Assembly: GCF_009761375.1 (NCBI RefSeq)
Contig: NZ_LEKM01000105.1
Location: forward strand, 1-51,574
Direction: 5' to 3'
DNA length: 51,574 nt
From: Ursidibacter arcticus
GTDB lineage: Bacteria > Pseudomonadota > Gammaproteobacteria > Enterobacterales > Pasteurellaceae
Numbering within the stretch: the stretch's first letter is position 1; every line of letters begins with the position of its first letter. The translations under genes were made by a program, and so were the position numbers. A model generated the notes under the pieces. It searched no databases. It saw only the letters and a list, made by a program, of their open reading frames with translations, and was not told the DNA's origin. Positions 8,939-18,750 of this stretch are shown here, piece by piece.

Positions 8939-10243
8939 ATGCAAAAACTTCTTTATCCTGTTGATTCCAAACCACCATTTGGATTAACACTATTATTAGC
9001 TTCACAACATTTACTCGCAGCACTTGGCGGTATTATTGCTGTTCCACTTGTGCTAGGTAATGTATTACAACTTCCAACAGCAGATACGATTGTTTTAGTC
9101 AATGCTGCATTATTAGTGTCTGGCATCGTGACTATTATTCAGTGTCAAGGTGTCGGTCCAATCGGGCTACGCCTACCAAGCGTAATGGGAACAAGCTTTA
9201 CTTTCGTTGCAGCTGCTCTAGCCATCGGCTTTAGTGAATATGGTGTGGCAGGTATTCTCGGCTCATCATTAGTAGGGTCTTTAGTGATGATTATCGGCAG
9301 TTTCTTTATGCCTTATGTGCGTAAACTATTCCCACCTGTTGTTACTGGCGTTGTGGTAATGATGATCGGCTTAAGCCTTATTCCTGTTGCAGTGGACTGG
9401 TTCGCTGGTGGACAGAAAGGCGATCCTAACTATGCAGATCCTGCTAATTTAGCTATGGCAACATTTGTATTAGTTTTGGTTGTTGCATTAGTACAATGGG
9501 GCAAAGGAATCTTCTCTGCTGCCGCTATCGTAATTGGTATTTTAGTTGGCTATCTCGTAGCACTAGCGTTGGGTTGGATCAACTTTGACAGCGTAAAAAA
9601 TGCAGAGCTCTTCGCAGTGCCACAGCCACTACATTTTGGCTTAGCTTTCCCTATTTCTGGCATTATTGGAATGAGTATTGCTTACTTAGTAACTATTGTT
9701 GAATCAAGCGGTAACTTTTTAGCATTAGGTAACGCAACACAAACGGAGATCACAGGTAAACATCTGCGTGGTGGCGTATTGTGTGATGGTTTAGGATCTG
9801 CTTTTGCAGCAATAATGTCCACAACCCCATTCTCATCATTCTCACAAAATATCGGCGTTATCTCACTCACAGGCGTTGCAAGCCGCTATGTAGTAACAAT
9901 TATGGGAGTTTTACTCGTGTTAGCTGGCGTATTCCCTGTATTTGGTGCATTGATTGTTTCAATTCCTATGCCAGTATTAGGTGGTGCAGGTTTAATGATG
10001 TTTGCAATGATTATTGCAGCAGGTATTCAAATGCTAGATAAAGTAGAACGTAGTAAACGTAATGGATTGATTATTGCTATTTCTATTGGCTGTGGCTTAG
10101 CGGTAACAACACGCCCTGAATTACTTGATAAATTACCAAGTTTCTTTAAAGAGATCTTCGGTTCTGGTATTACAGTAGGTTCATTACTGGCACTCACACT
10201 CAACCTGATTTTGCCACAAGATAAAGAACATTCTGAAAAATAA
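8939..10243 (+). CDS. Nucleobase:cation symporter-2 permease, purine (xanthine/urate) type
   Basis: Inner-membrane proton symporter of the NCS2/NAT family (uracil-xanthine permease family), 434 residues, with about 12-14 hydrophobic segments. The NAT signature reads QNIGVISLTG, followed by VASRYV. That form, with Q at the start and G at the end, is the one seen in xanthine and urate carriers such as XanQ/XanP; uracil carriers have ENIG....TR. I therefore favour a purine substrate over uracil. The frame opens at a TTG four codons earlier, but MQKLLYPV is the better start, though no clear ribosome-binding site precedes either. It has its own terminator and is not in an operon with trxA. Confidence 0.85.
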   Translation: MQKLLYPVDSKPPFGLTLLLASQHLLAALGGIIAVPLVLGNVLQLPTADTIVLVNAALLVSGIVTIIQCQGVGPIGLRLPSVMGTSFTFVAAALAIGFSEYGVAGILGSSLVGSLVMIIGSFFMPYVRKLFPPVVTGVVVMMIGLSLIPVAVDWFAGGQKGDPNYADPANLAMATFVLVLVVALVQWGKGIFSAAAIVIGILVGYLVALALGWINFDSVKNAELFAVPQPLHFGLAFPISGIIGMSIAYLVTIVESSGNFLALGNATQTEITGKHLRGGVLCDGLGSAFAAIMSTTPFSSFSQNIGVISLTGVASRYVVTIMGVLLVLAGVFPVFGALIVSIPMPVLGGAGLMMFAMIIAAGIQMLDKVERSKRNGLIIAISIGCGLAVTTRPELLDKLPSFFKEIFGSGITVGSLLALTLNLILPQDKEHSEK

Positions 10244-10307
10244 TTAGATCAATATCTATTTCCTACTTGAAAAGTAGGAAATAAATCTCTATCTTGTGTA
10301 ACCATAT

Positions 10308-10339
10308 AACGCTTCGTTAGATAGAAGCGTTTCTTTTTA
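10308..10339 (+). terminator. Terminator after the NCS2 permease gene
   Basis: An 8-bp stem (AACGCTTC / GAAGCGTT) with an 8-base loop is followed by TCTTTTTAT. A second, upstream hairpin at about 10258-10282 (TTTCCTACTT / AAGTAGGAAA) has no T-run. Confidence 0.75.
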
Positions 10340-10360
10340 TCACTCAATTAAGGAAACACT

Positions 10361-10675
10361 ATGAGCAAAGTAATTCATACTACTGACGCAACATTTGAAC
10401 AAGACGTATTAAAATCAGATGTCCCTGTTTTATTAGATTTTTGGGCACCTTGGTGTGGACCTTGTCGTGCAATCGGCCCTGTATTAGATGATTTAGCAGA
10501 ACAAGTTGGTGAAAATGCACGTATCGTAAAAATGAATGTTGATGAAAACCAACAAGTACCTGCACAATTCGGCGTACGCAGTATCCCATTCTTACTTATT
10601 TTCAAAAATGGTGAAGTTGTAGCACAACAAGTTGGTGCTCAAAACTTACCTGCATTTTTAGAGAACTTAAAATAG
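10361..10675 (+). CDS. trxA: Thioredoxin 1
   Basis: Small cytosolic disulfide reductase. The active site is WCGPC with Cys32 and Cys35. The cis-proline loop (RSIPFLLIF) and the buried Asp of LLDFWAPW are present. The length, 104 residues, is typical. An AAGGAAAC ribosome-binding site lies just before the ATG. The gene is single, bounded by terminators on both sides, and converges with tsf. Confidence 0.96.
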   Translation: MSKVIHTTDATFEQDVLKSDVPVLLDFWAPWCGPCRAIGPVLDDLAEQVGENARIVKMNVDENQQVPAQFGVRSIPFLLIFKNGEVVAQQVGAQNLPAFLENLK

Positions 10676-10786
10676 TTATTTAAAGTTAATTATCAACAAT
10701 TACCCCTATTCTAAATAAGATTAGAAGGTTCAATATAGTGTATATGGGCAGAAGGTATTCTTTCTGTCTACTATGCCTTAAACAAC

Positions 10787-10818
10787 AAAAAGCAGGCTTT
10801 TAGCCTGCTTTTCTGTTT
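10787..10818. terminator. Bidirectional terminator between trxA and tsf
   Basis: A 10-bp stem (AAAAGCAGGC / GCCTGCTTTT) with a TTTTA loop has T-rich flanks on both strands, so it can end trxA (plus) and tsf (minus). Confidence 0.8.
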
Positions 10819-10830
10819 TCATACTGAAAA

Positions 10831-11676
10831 TTAAACTTTTTGCATTGCAGCAACTTCTGCAGCGAAGTCTGTTTCAACTTTCTCAATACCTTCACCAACT
10901 TCTAAACGAATGAAGTTAGATACAGAGGTATTTACTGATTTTAAGTAGCTACCTACTGATTGAGAAGGATCCATTACAAATGCTTGACCTGTTAATGATA
11001 CTTCACCAGTAAATTTAGCCATACGGCCTTCAACCATTTTCTCTGCGATTTCTTTTGGTTTACCTGAGTTCATTGCGATTTCGATTTGAATTTCACGCTC
11101 TTTCGCAACAACATCAGCAGATACGTCTTCTGGGTTTACGAATTCAGGTTTAGATGCAGCAACGTGCATTGCAACTTTCTTCAATTCTTCTTCTGAACCT
11201 TCACCAGCTACTAATACACCGATTTTCGCACCGTGTAAGTATTGTGCAATCACTTGACCATCTAAGTATTGAACACGACGAATGTTCATATTCTCACCAA
11301 TTTTAGCAACTAAAGCGACACGTTGCTCTTCGAATTGTGCAGCTAATGCTTCAATTGAGATACCTTTGTTTGCTAATGCATAGTCAGCAACTTCATTTGC
11401 TAAACCTAAGAAACCTGCATCTTTTGCTACGAAGTCAGTTTGGCAGTTCATTTCAACTAATACACCAAAACCTGCACCAACACGAGCTAAGATTACACCT
11501 TCAGCTGCGATGTTACCTGCTTTTTTAGCCGCTTTAGCTTGACCAGATTTACGCATATTATCGATTGCTAACTCGATATCACCGTTTGCTTCTACTAACG
11601 CTTTTTTACATTCCATCATTCCAGCGCCTGTACGCTCACGAAGTTCTTTTACTAGAGATGCTGTAATTTCAGCCAT
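10831..11676 (-). CDS. tsf: Translation elongation factor Ts
   Basis: Guanine-nucleotide exchange factor for EF-Tu. The N-terminal UBA-like domain carries the family start [20 protein letters not shown], here from residue 8. The core carries the TDFVA motif in [11 protein letters not shown] that contacts EF-Tu. The length, 281 residues, is normal. The open frame extends nine codons upstream, but the MAEITAS start has AGAGGAA at the right distance and matches the family. It is the second gene of the rpsB-tsf operon. Confidence 0.97.
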   Translation of the reverse strand: MAEITASLVKELRERTGAGMMECKKALVEANGDIELAIDNMRKSGQAKAAKKAGNIAAEGVILARVGAGFGVLVEMNCQTDFVAKDAGFLGLANEVADYALANKGISIEALAAQFEEQRVALVAKIGENMNIRRVQYLDGQVIAQYLHGAKIGVLVAGEGSEEELKKVAMHVAASKPEFVNPEDVSADVVAKEREIQIEIAMNSGKPKEIAEKMVEGRMAKFTGEVSLTGQAFVMDPSQSVGSYLKSVNTSVSNFIRLEVGEGIEKVETDFAAEVAAMQKV

Positions 11677-11706
11677 TTTCTTATTCCTCTTAAATATAAA
11701 CAAAGA

Positions 11707-11732
11707 AAGCAGGGGAATTGTCGCCCCTGCTT
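11707..11732 (-). terminator. Hairpin between rpsB and tsf (attenuator-like)
   Basis: A 9-bp G+C-rich stem (AAGCAGGGG / CCCCTGCTT) is followed on the minus strand by TTCTTTGTTT. It would partly end the rpsB message, giving less tsf mRNA than rpsB mRNA. Confidence 0.65.
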
Positions 11733-11773
11733 CACAAATTACGAATGTGTATAGGGCTTATGCCTTAATACGA

Positions 11774-12490
11774 TTATTCAGCCGCTTCTTCTGCAACGAT
11801 TTCAACTTCTTGACCACGACCTTCTTTGATTGCTGCAACAGCTGCATCTAAGTAAAGTTGGATCGCACGAGCTGCGTCATCGTTACCAGGGATAACGTAG
11901 TTTACGCCATCTGGGCTTGCGTTAGTATCAACGATAGCAAATACAGGAATACCTAAGTTGTTTGCTTCTTTGATTGCGATATGTTCGTAGTCTGCACCGA
12001 TTACAAAAATTGCATCTGGAAGACCAGCCATATCTTTAATACCGCCTAAGCTTAATTCTAATTTCTCAAGCTCACGAGTACGCATTAATGCTTCTTTCTT
12101 AGTAATTTTATCGAAAGTACCATCTTGAGTTTGAGTTTCTAAATCTTTTAAGCGTTTGATTGATTGACGAACTGTTTTCCAGTTAGTCAACATACCACCT
12201 AACCAACGGTGGTTTACGTAGAATTGTTGGCTCTCTACTGCTGCTGCTTTCACTGCATCAGACGCTGCACGTTTTGTACCAACGAAAAGAATTTTACCGT
12301 TGTTACTTGCAATGCGTGTTAATTCCGCTAATGCATCGTTGAATAATGGTAATGTTTTCTCTAAGTTGATGATATGAACACCGTTACGCGCACCGAAAAT
12401 GAAAGGTTTCATTTTTGGATTCCAGTAACGAGTTTGGTGACCGAAGTGAACGCCTGCGTTAAGCATATCGCGCATAGATACTTGTGCCAT
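11774..12490 (-). CDS. rpsB: 30S ribosomal protein S2
   Basis: Structural protein of the small ribosomal subunit, needed for S1 binding. The family start ([22 protein letters not shown] in pieces), the [12 protein letters not shown] stretch and [11 protein letters not shown] are all intact. The length, 238 residues, is typical, with an acidic C terminus. An AAAGGAAA ribosome-binding site is present. It is the first gene of the rpsB-tsf operon, behind a structured leader. Confidence 0.97.
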   Translation of the reverse strand: MAQVSMRDMLNAGVHFGHQTRYWNPKMKPFIFGARNGVHIINLEKTLPLFNDALAELTRIASNNGKILFVGTKRAASDAVKAAAVESQQFYVNHRWLGGMLTNWKTVRQSIKRLKDLETQTQDGTFDKITKKEALMRTRELEKLELSLGGIKDMAGLPDAIFVIGADYEHIAIKEANNLGIPVFAIVDTNASPDGVNYVIPGNDDAARAIQLYLDAAVAAIKEGRGQEVEIVAEEAAE

Positions 12491-12540
12491 AAGAAATTTC
12501 CTTTATGTTAGTTCCCATTTTTATGGGAAGGGTTTTGCCT

Positions 12541-12613
12541 CCACATATCCTGTATATCGACCATTAAAACAGTTTATTTTAACAGCACCCCGATAATCAG
12601 TTTGTGATATGTG
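12541..12613 (-). promoter_or_regulatory. Structured rpsB mRNA leader (likely S2 autoregulation site)
   Basis: In the minus-strand RNA three nested stems form one bulged structure: CACATATC with GATATGTG (12606-12613 / 12542-12549), ATCG with CGAT, and TTAAAA with TTTTAA. A further hairpin (TTCCCAT / ATGGGAA, 12512-12529) lies between it and the ribosome-binding site. In E. coli and relatives, free S2 represses rpsB-tsf through a leader RNA; the shape and place here fit, but I matched no consensus. Confidence 0.5.
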
Positions 12614-12732
12614 TGTGATTTTGGGTTAATAAAAAATAATGTTTTTTGAGCTGTTTTTTCAGAGAAAAAGCAAGCACAAAAAACGGACGGATTTTACAGA
12701 AAAGCAAAGAAAAAAGCTATAACTATTTCACG

Positions 12733-12778
12733 ACAAGCGGTGAGTTTTGCAAAAAATTTCGCATTTCACACCGCTTGT
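12733..12778 (-). terminator. Perfect inverted uptake-sequence pair after glmU
   Basis: Complete ACAAGCGGTG at 12733-12742 and CACCGCTTGT at 12769-12778 form a 10-bp stem seven bases beyond the glmU stop. It is the clearest uptake-signal dyad in the window and fixes the A. pleuropneumoniae-type uptake sequence. Confidence 0.7.
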
Positions 12779-12785
12779 AAACCCG

Positions 12786-14153
12786 TTATGCTTTTTTCTT
12801 CGTTGGACGTTGCCAATTTTGAATATGGCGTTGTGGTACACGAGTAATCACTAATTCCTTTTCCGCCACATCTTTGGTTACTGTTGAACCCGCACCAATA
12901 GTTGAGCCACTTGCAATCGTTACTGGGGCAACCAACTGACTATCAGATCCAACAAATACATCATCACCGATGATTGTTTTAAATTTATTCGCTCCATCAT
13001 AGTTACAGGTAATGACACCAGCACCAATATTACAATTTGCTCCTACTTCAGCATCACCAACATAAGCGAGATGATTGACCTTTGATCCAATACCCACTTG
13101 TGCATTTTTAATCTCAACAAAGTTACCGACATGAGTATCTTCGGCTAATTGCGTACCTGGACGTAAACGAGAGAATGGTCCAATTTTAGCTTGCTTACCA
13201 ATAATGGCATCTTCAATTACAGAATAAGGTTTGATCTCTACATCATCACCAATTTCACAATTTTTCAGTACTGAACCAACCCCAATTTTGACACGATCAC
13301 CTAGCTTAATTTCGCCCTCTAGCACAACATTCACATCAATATAAACATCTTTACCGTGTGAAACCGTACCACGCACATCAAAACGTTGTGGATCAACAAT
13401 AGTCACGCCCGCTAACAATAATTTTTCAGCCTGTGTTTTTTGGTAGTAGCGTTCTAAAGCGGCAAGTTGTAGGCGATTATTTGCACCTTCCACTTCCATT
13501 AAATCCGTTGCTTGCACTGCTTGCACCTTAAAGCCATCACGATTTGCCATTGCAATTACATCGGTAATGTAATACTCGCCTTGAGCATTATTATTGTTTA
13601 ATTGAGCCAACCATTTTTTGAAACTCGCACCGCTCGCCACCATTACGCCAGTATTGATTTCTTGGATTTTTAACTGTTCAGGATTAGCATCTTTTTGTTC
13701 AACAATCGCTACCACAGAACCATTTTTACGAATAATACGTCCGTAACCAGTGGGGTTCGCTAACTCGACTGTCAGTAATGCGATACCATTTTCAGGTTTA
13801 GCTGCAATGAGTTTTTCTAACGTTGCTTTGGTAATGAGTGGCGAATCACCATATACCATTAAAATGTTTTCATCGTCAGCAAAAAATGGTGCAGCTTGTT
13901 GCATTGCGTGTCCTGTCCCAAGTTGTTCGGCTTGTAATACCCAATTTACAGGCTCATTCGCTAAACGTTGTTGTAACAAATCGCCACCGTGTCCATAAAT
14001 TAAATGAATTTGTTTAGCATCAAGCTGTTTTGCGGTATCAATTACGTGTTTTACCATCGGTTTTCCTGCAATAGGGTGTAAAACCTTCGGTAAATCTGAA
14101 TACATACGAGTACCTTTACCCGCTGCAAGAATAACAACGCTAAGTTGAGTCAT
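12786..14153 (-). CDS. glmU: Bifunctional GlmU (GlcN-1-P acetyltransferase / GlcNAc-1-P uridylyltransferase)
   Basis: Makes UDP-GlcNAc for peptidoglycan and LPS in two steps. The N-terminal nucleotidyltransferase has LAAGKGTRM at residues 11-19 and YGDSPL. The C-terminal left-handed beta helix shows hexapeptide repeats from about residue 250 on, with the acetyl-CoA site region ([23 protein letters not shown]). The length, 455 residues, matches E. coli (456). The frame runs 30 codons further upstream, but [12 protein letters not shown] is the true start, with AAGGA eight bases before it. Confidence 0.96.
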   Translation of the reverse strand: MTQLSVVILAAGKGTRMYSDLPKVLHPIAGKPMVKHVIDTAKQLDAKQIHLIYGHGGDLLQQRLANEPVNWVLQAEQLGTGHAMQQAAPFFADDENILMVYGDSPLITKATLEKLIAAKPENGIALLTVELANPTGYGRIIRKNGSVVAIVEQKDANPEQLKIQEINTGVMVASGASFKKWLAQLNNNNAQGEYYITDVIAMANRDGFKVQAVQATDLMEVEGANNRLQLAALERYYQKTQAEKLLLAGVTIVDPQRFDVRGTVSHGKDVYIDVNVVLEGEIKLGDRVKIGVGSVLKNCEIGDDVEIKPYSVIEDAIIGKQAKIGPFSRLRPGTQLAEDTHVGNFVEIKNAQVGIGSKVNHLAYVGDAEVGANCNIGAGVITCNYDGANKFKTIIGDDVFVGSDSQLVAPVTIASGSTIGAGSTVTKDVAEKELVITRVPQRHIQNWQRPTKKKA

Positions 14154-14260
14154 TTTGAAATCCTTATAAGAAAAAATTGTGTCTATTCTACCGAAATTTA
14201 ATAAAGATGCGAAATATATAGGAGAGAACATATTTACCAACATCCCAAAATATAAGGAAT

Positions 14261-14294
14261 AAAAAAAACTCCAAACATAATAAAATGTTTGGAG
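14261..14294 (-). terminator. tRNA-Ser terminator
   Basis: A 10-bp stem (CTCCAAACAT / ATGTTTGGAG) with a 6-base loop is followed on the minus strand by eight T. It lies 58 bases downstream of the tRNA. Confidence 0.85.
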
Positions 14295-14351
14295 ATAAGT
14301 TATTTTAACAAGGAATTATCTATGAATATGAAAACAGATATATCTATTGAA

Positions 14352-14441
14352 TGGCGGTGAGAGGGGGATTCGAACCCCCGATACAGTCTCCCATATACAC
14401 GCTTTCCAGGCGTGCTCCTTCAACCACTCGGACATCTCACC
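14352..14441 (-). tRNA. tRNA-Ser, anticodon GGA
   Basis: The minus strand begins GGTGAGATGTCCGAGTGG and ends with an encoded CCA. The 7-bp acceptor stem is GGTGAGA/TCTCACC, with a G discriminator as in serine tRNAs. The anticodon arm CACGCCTGGAAAGCGTG holds GGA, which reads UCC/UCU codons. The long variable arm (about TATATGGGAGACTGTAT) marks a class II tRNA, and the T arm GGGGGTTCGAATCCCCC is perfect. It is a single-gene unit with its own terminator, and no integrase gene is nearby. Confidence 0.97.
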
Positions 14442-14447
14442 GAATCA

Positions 14448-14476
14448 ATAAAAAATGTGCATATAAATGCACATTT
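14448..14476 (-). terminator. Terminator of the bolA transcript
   Basis: A 10-bp stem (AAATGTGCAT / ATGCACATTT) with a 4-base loop is followed on the minus strand by T-rich sequence. It lies between bolA and the tRNA gene. Confidence 0.7.
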
Positions 14477-14552
14477 CTAAATCTTCAAGAACTATACAAA
14501 AATTTAATTGACTAAGCAAGGAGTTTTTCTGTTTTGTATAGTGTTTGTAAAT

Positions 14553-14864
14553 TTAGTGACCATGTCCTACACAGTTTGTCGATTTTGGAGCTACTTCACC
14601 TTGTTCAAGCCACTCTTGTTGCGTATAGGTATGCAACGCTAATGCGTGAACACCGTTAGCTAATTCATCGGCTAAGCATTGATACACACTACGATGACGA
14701 GTCAGTGTACGCATTTGTTCAAATTGAGCTGAAACAAGGGTTACTTTAAAATGGGATTCTGCTCCACGTCCAGAACTATGGCGATGGCTCTCATTTTCAA
14801 CTTGTAGCACACTGGGTGCGAATTGTTCAGTTAGTTTTTGAATAATAGTTTGTTGTACAGACAT
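14553..14864 (-). CDS. bolA: BolA family protein
   Basis: Small BolA/IbaG-fold protein; BolA proteins bind monothiol glutaredoxin with a shared Fe-S cluster and affect cell shape and stress response. Family features are LQVENESHRHS, SHFKVTLVSAQFE, LTRHRSVYQCLADEL and the helix-capping HALALHTYTQQEW. The length is 103 residues. A CAGGAG ribosome-binding site is present. It is divergent from the yajG lipoprotein gene, the same pairing as in E. coli. The monothiol glutaredoxin grxD in this window (49151-49477) is its likely partner. Confidence 0.93.
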   Translation of the reverse strand: MSVQQTIIQKLTEQFAPSVLQVENESHRHSSGRGAESHFKVTLVSAQFEQMRTLTRHRSVYQCLADELANGVHALALHTYTQQEWLEQGEVAPKSTNCVGHGH

Positions 14865-14945
14865 TGTTTCTCCTGAATGATTGGAAATTTAGTAAGATAA
14901 TACTATACTTTACCCATAATTTATTCATTATATAAGGAAGGTTTT

Positions 14946-15533
14946 ATGAAACTCACAAAAAAAGCAATACTCATCGCTTCTTTATTTGGTACAGCAGTAT
15001 TAGCAGGCTGTCAAAGTCAATCAAATACACTGACATTTAATGTACCGTCACCGACTGCGGTGTTTAATACAAATAATCAAACAGCATTAGTAAATGTAAT
15101 GACTCAGGATTTACGCCCTTCAGCAGAAGTAGCAAGCTATACTGATAGTGGAAATATTGTTCGTTTAAATGCAGTACCACAAGTTGCCCACTTATTTCAG
15201 CAAGCAATGCAACAAAACTTAAATAGCAAAGGATTCACAATTGTTCAAGGTGCAGGAAATGCCAATGTTACAGTCAAAATAAAACGTTTCTTTGCAGATG
15301 TAGAGCAAGGTAATTTACGCTACAAAGTAAGTGCTAATGTTGATGTTGAAGTCGCTGTACAGGGCGTAAAAGGTAATTTTAGTAAGAACTTTAGCACCGC
15401 TCGTTCTTATGAAGGTGCATTCGGAGCCAATAATAAAGAGATTCATAATGTATTAAATCTGGCATACACTGATGCAATCCAATCTATCTATAATGATAAT
15501 GAAGTTGGTAATGCCATTCATCAATTCAAATAA
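14946..15533 (+). CDS. yajG: YajG family lipoprotein
   Basis: Envelope lipoprotein of unknown role. The signal ends in the lipobox LAGC with Cys22 lipidated. The mature part, about 170 residues, is rich in beta strands and keeps the YajG marks FNVPSP, QDLRPS and VTVKIKRFFADVEQGN. The length, 195 residues, matches E. coli YajG. An AAGGAAGG ribosome-binding site is present. It is divergent from bolA, from which it is separated by 81 bases. A small G/C-rich hairpin follows at about 15544-15563. Confidence 0.88.
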   Translation: MKLTKKAILIASLFGTAVLAGCQSQSNTLTFNVPSPTAVFNTNNQTALVNVMTQDLRPSAEVASYTDSGNIVRLNAVPQVAHLFQQAMQQNLNSKGFTIVQGAGNANVTVKIKRFFADVEQGNLRYKVSANVDVEVAVQGVKGNFSKNFSTARSYEGAFGANNKEIHNVLNLAYTDAIQSIYNDNEVGNAIHQFK

Positions 15534-15592
15534 GTAGTGAAGTGGGGGATATATAAAGCCCCCAATATCTATCAGAATCAAAGTTACAATTT

Positions 15593-16054
15593 TTAGTTTA
15601 AACTCTCCAATCTTAACTTCTCAATCTCATTAGTAAATTCAGTAATATCATCAAAACTTAAATAGACTGAAGCGAAGCGGATATATGCCACTTTATCGAG
15701 AGATTTCAAAGCATCAAGAACAAGGTTTCCAACATATTTACTTGAAATTTCTCGCTCTCCCGTTGCTTGAAGTTGTAGAACAATGTTATTGATAGCTTTT
15801 TCAAGTTCATCAGCACTAACGGGGCGTTTTTCTAATGCTCGGCTTAATCCTAAGCGAAGTTTTTGAATATTAAAAGGCTCTCTATTGCCATTATTTTTCA
15901 CAATATGAGGCACTAATAATTCTGCTGTTTCAAATGTGGTAAAACGTTCTTTACATTGAATACATTCTCTACGGCGGCGAATTTGATAGCCATCTGCCGT
16001 TAAACGAGAATCGACCACTTTGGTTTCATCTTCAGCACAAAAAGGGCAACGCAT
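15593..16054 (-). CDS. nrdR: Transcriptional repressor NrdR
   Basis: ATP/dATP-sensing repressor of ribonucleotide reductase genes. The N-terminal zinc ribbon has cysteines in CPFC and CIQCKERF. The ATP-cone domain (about residues 49-139) has VVDSRL before it and [16 protein letters not shown] within it. The length, 153 residues, is standard. Its ATG overlaps the ycgL stop by one base (TAATG), so the two are translationally coupled. It is the last gene of dnaB-ycgL-nrdR. Confidence 0.95.
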   Translation of the reverse strand: MRCPFCAEDETKVVDSRLTADGYQIRRRRECIQCKERFTTFETAELLVPHIVKNNGNREPFNIQKLRLGLSRALEKRPVSADELEKAINNIVLQLQATGEREISSKYVGNLVLDALKSLDKVAYIRFASVYLSFDDITEFTNEIEKLRLESLN

Positions 16055-16329
16055 TATTTTTTTCCTTGCTGTTCTAAAAAGAGTTTATGCAAATTTTCTG
16101 TTGGTGGTGGCATTTGTAAGTAAAAGCCTTGAGTTTGAATTTTTTGCAAAACATCTTGCTTATCCGCCCGCTTTAATGGCTTTTCACCATTCAAATTAAA
16201 TAACATCACAAATTGTGGCTTGCCAAATAATTGACGTAGTTCATCAGGCACTTGATCAAATTGATCTCGTTTTTCCACAAAAAGATACATTCCTTCTTTT
16301 TTACTACTTTTATAAATTGCACATAACAT
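16054..16329 (-). CDS. ycgL: YcgL domain-containing protein
   Basis: Small cytosolic protein of the YcgL family (91 residues), function unknown. Family stretches are [17 protein letters not shown] at the start, [16 protein letters not shown] and GFYLQMPPP. It starts three bases after the dnaB stop and overlaps the nrdR start, so it is clearly in their operon. Coupling with a replicative helicase and a nucleotide-reductase repressor is suggestive of DNA-replication context but proves nothing. Confidence 0.85.
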   Translation of the reverse strand: MLCAIYKSSKKEGMYLFVEKRDQFDQVPDELRQLFGKPQFVMLFNLNGEKPLKRADKQDVLQKIQTQGFYLQMPPPTENLHKLFLEQQGKK

Positions 16330-16331
16330 CT

Positions 16332-17786
16332 TTAATACTCATCATCATAAGCTGCACCTTGATAATTATCAAAGCGAGAAAATTGACCTTGGAAAGTTAA
16401 ACGCACTCGCCCAATCGGGCCATTACGTTGTTTACCGATAATAATTTCGGCAATACCTTTCAGATCAGAATTATCGTGATACACCTCATCACGATAGATA
16501 AACATAATTAAATCAGCATCTTGTTCAATAGAGCCAGATTCACGCAAATCAGAGTTCACAGGGCGTTTATCTGCACGTTGCTCAAGACTACGGTTAAGCT
16601 GAGAAAGTGCTACAACAGGCACTTCCAACTCTTTCGCCAGTGCTTTTAAAGAACGAGAAATTTCCGCAATTTCTAATGTTCGGTTGTCGGCAAAGCCAGG
16701 GGCTCGCATCAGTTGTAGATAGTCCACCATAATTAAACTTAGCCCACCATTTTCACGATATATTCGTCTTGCCCGAGAACGTAGTTCCGTTGGGGTTAGT
16801 CCTGAACTGTCGTCAATATAAATATTCCGTCTTTTTTGAAGTAATGACATTGTGGTAGAGATTTTTGCCCAATCTTCATCATCATCAATTTGCCCAGTTC
16901 TAATTTTTGTTTGATCGACACGAGAAAGTGATGCCAACATACGCATCATAATTTGATCTGAGGGCATCTCAAGGCTAAAAATCAGTACTGGCTTATTTGG
17001 TCTTTTTACTGTATTGCCATTTTCATCGGTTTCAGTTATATCTGCAAAGGCGGCATTTTCACACAAATTCATTGCGAAAGTTGTTTTTCCCATTGAAGGA
17101 CGAGCTGCAACAATAATGAGATCGGAAGGTTGTAACCCTGCGGTTTTACGATCTAGATCATCAAATCCTGTCGTAACCCCTGTTATACCGCCATTGTGTT
17201 TCGATTTAGATAACATCTCAATACGAGCCAGGGTGTTCATTAAGATAGAATCAATATTTTTCGGGCCATCTTCCCCCGAAGTGCGTTTTTCTGCAATGTG
17301 GAAAATTTCACGTTCCGCCTCGTCCAGCACATCTTTCACTAACATTCCTTTCGGCTGATAGCTTAGCGAGGCAATTTTATTACTTGCCGCAATCAGTTCT
17401 CGGCGAATGGCTCTTTCACTAATAATCTCCGCATAAGTCAGCACGTTCGCAACACTTGGCGTATTTTTAGATAATTCAGCTAAATAAGCAAAACCACCAA
17501 TATCTTCAAGAATACCTTTATTTTTGAGAGCCTGATCTAGCGTAATAAGATCAATTGGCTGATGATTACGCACTAATTCGATCATCTGCTCATAGATCAA
17601 TTTATGGGCATAATTATAAAAATCTGTCGGTTGAACCCGTTCCGCAACGTTATCCCATTGCTCGTTATTCAACATAATTGCCCCTAAAACCGCTTGCTCG
17701 GCTTCAAGGGAATGCGGAGCTATATTGATCTGCTCAACTTGCGGATCGGCAGGATTTTTTGACGGGGTAGTGCGAGTTTTAGCCAT
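16332..17786 (-). CDS. dnaB: Replicative DNA helicase DnaB
   Basis: Hexameric helicase of the replication fork. The N-terminal domain (about residues 20-125) begins [17 protein letters not shown]. The RecA-type C-terminal domain carries Walker [20 protein letters not shown], the arginine finger region and [15 protein letters not shown]. No intein interrupts it. The length, 484 residues, is close to E. coli (471). The start follows a GAGAG ribosome-binding site. It is first in the dnaB-ycgL-nrdR operon. Confidence 0.97.
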   Translation of the reverse strand: MAKTRTTPSKNPADPQVEQINIAPHSLEAEQAVLGAIMLNNEQWDNVAERVQPTDFYNYAHKLIYEQMIELVRNHQPIDLITLDQALKNKGILEDIGGFAYLAELSKNTPSVANVLTYAEIISERAIRRELIAASNKIASLSYQPKGMLVKDVLDEAEREIFHIAEKRTSGEDGPKNIDSILMNTLARIEMLSKSKHNGGITGVTTGFDDLDRKTAGLQPSDLIIVAARPSMGKTTFAMNLCENAAFADITETDENGNTVKRPNKPVLIFSLEMPSDQIMMRMLASLSRVDQTKIRTGQIDDDEDWAKISTTMSLLQKRRNIYIDDSSGLTPTELRSRARRIYRENGGLSLIMVDYLQLMRAPGFADNRTLEIAEISRSLKALAKELEVPVVALSQLNRSLEQRADKRPVNSDLRESGSIEQDADLIMFIYRDEVYHDNSDLKGIAEIIIGKQRNGPIGRVRLTFQGQFSRFDNYQGAAYDDEY

Positions 17787-17851
17787 TATCTACTCTCAAA
17801 GTAACGAAAATAAGCGGTAAGTTTAATCCAAAAAATGGTAAATTTAAATTG

Positions 17852-18670
17852 TTAAAATTTATCCCAAATTGGCTTACATTCTGACGGTAATACTAACCCT
17901 TTACCTAATTCAATCCAACCTGCTGGGAAGTGAAAGTCCGATCCTTGAGAGGCGTATAGATCAAATTCGATTGCCCAACGTGCCAATAACTGACGCTGAT
18001 CGGGTGTTTGTGCACAACCTGCAACTTCAATCCCATCTCCGCCTAGTTGTTTAAATTCAGCAATTAAACGGCGAATCCAGCGAGCAGTTAATTTATAACG
18101 CAATGGGTGAGCGATACAAATCACACCGCCAGCTTGGTGCGTAGCCTCAATAGCGTCTGCCATTGAACACCAAATTGGCTTAACGTATGCACTTTTCCCC
18201 ATTCCTAAATAGCGTTTGAAAGCGTGTTCATCATTTCTAGCATAGCCTTCTGCTACTAAAAAACGAGCATAATGAGCTCGTGTAACTTCACCACTAGCTA
18301 ATTTTCTTGCCCCTTCATACGCATTAGCAATACCAGCTTTTGCTAATTTTTCACCAATTTGAATAGCACGTTCTTGGCGTAAAGCGGTCTGATTTGCTAA
18401 TAATTTTACTAATGCAGGGTGAGTTTCATCTACATTTAATGCTGCTAAATGAATGCTCTTTCCTTCCCACAGAATTGAAATTTCAACCCCTGCAATCAAG
18501 GTAATCGGCTGATTTTCAGCAGCTTGCTTTGCTTCTGCAATACCTGCAACCGTATCGTGATCTGTCAAAGCAAGCATTTCAATATTCATTTCAACCGCTC
18601 GTTGAACTAGCTGTGTTGGTGTGAGTATCCCATCGGACGCAGTACTATGGCTATGTAAATCTCTAATCAT
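17852..18670 (-). CDS. rnm: PHP-domain 5'-3' exoribonuclease RNase AM (YciV/TrpH)
   Basis: PHP-family metal-dependent nuclease; the E. coli homologue trims the 5' ends of rRNAs and degrades short RNA/DNA. Metal-site motifs are DLHSHSTASDG at residues 4-14, LTDHDT near residue 36, the acidic AGVEIS, CIAHPLRY and GSDFHFP near the end. The length is 272 residues. The REP/RAYT module begins 33 bases upstream of its start, so its promoter must lie within or beyond that module. Confidence 0.92.
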   Translation of the reverse strand: MIRDLHSHSTASDGILTPTQLVQRAVEMNIEMLALTDHDTVAGIAEAKQAAENQPITLIAGVEISILWEGKSIHLAALNVDETHPALVKLLANQTALRQERAIQIGEKLAKAGIANAYEGARKLASGEVTRAHYARFLVAEGYARNDEHAFKRYLGMGKSAYVKPIWCSMADAIEATHQAGGVICIAHPLRYKLTARWIRRLIAEFKQLGGDGIEVAGCAQTPDQRQLLARWAIEFDLYASQGSDFHFPAGWIELGKGLVLPSECKPIWDKF

Positions 18671-18702
18671 TATCTTTTATTTTATAAGTAATCTTAATAT
18701 TG

Positions 18703-18725
18703 GTAGGGTGGGCTTTAGCCCACCA
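18703..18725. repeat. REP, left flank of the RAYT gene
   Basis: A GTAG tag (18703-18706) is followed by an 8-bp perfect stem GGTGGGCT / AGCCCACC with a TT loop. This is the form of REPs bound by YafM-type transposases: a 5' GTAG and an adjacent hairpin. It is inverted relative to the copy at 19310-19331, tags facing outward. Confidence 0.85.
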
Positions 18726-18750
18726 TCTTATGCCGATTAATTTCGTAAAA

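Noticed and set aside
8939-10243. Uracil permease UraA
   Set aside because: The NAT signature is of the purine type (QN.G....TG), not ENIG....TR as in UraA, so only the broader NCS2 family is claimed.
14352-14441. tRNA-Ser as an integration site for an island
   Set aside because: No integrase gene and no repeated tRNA 3' end nearby; housekeeping genes lie on both sides.
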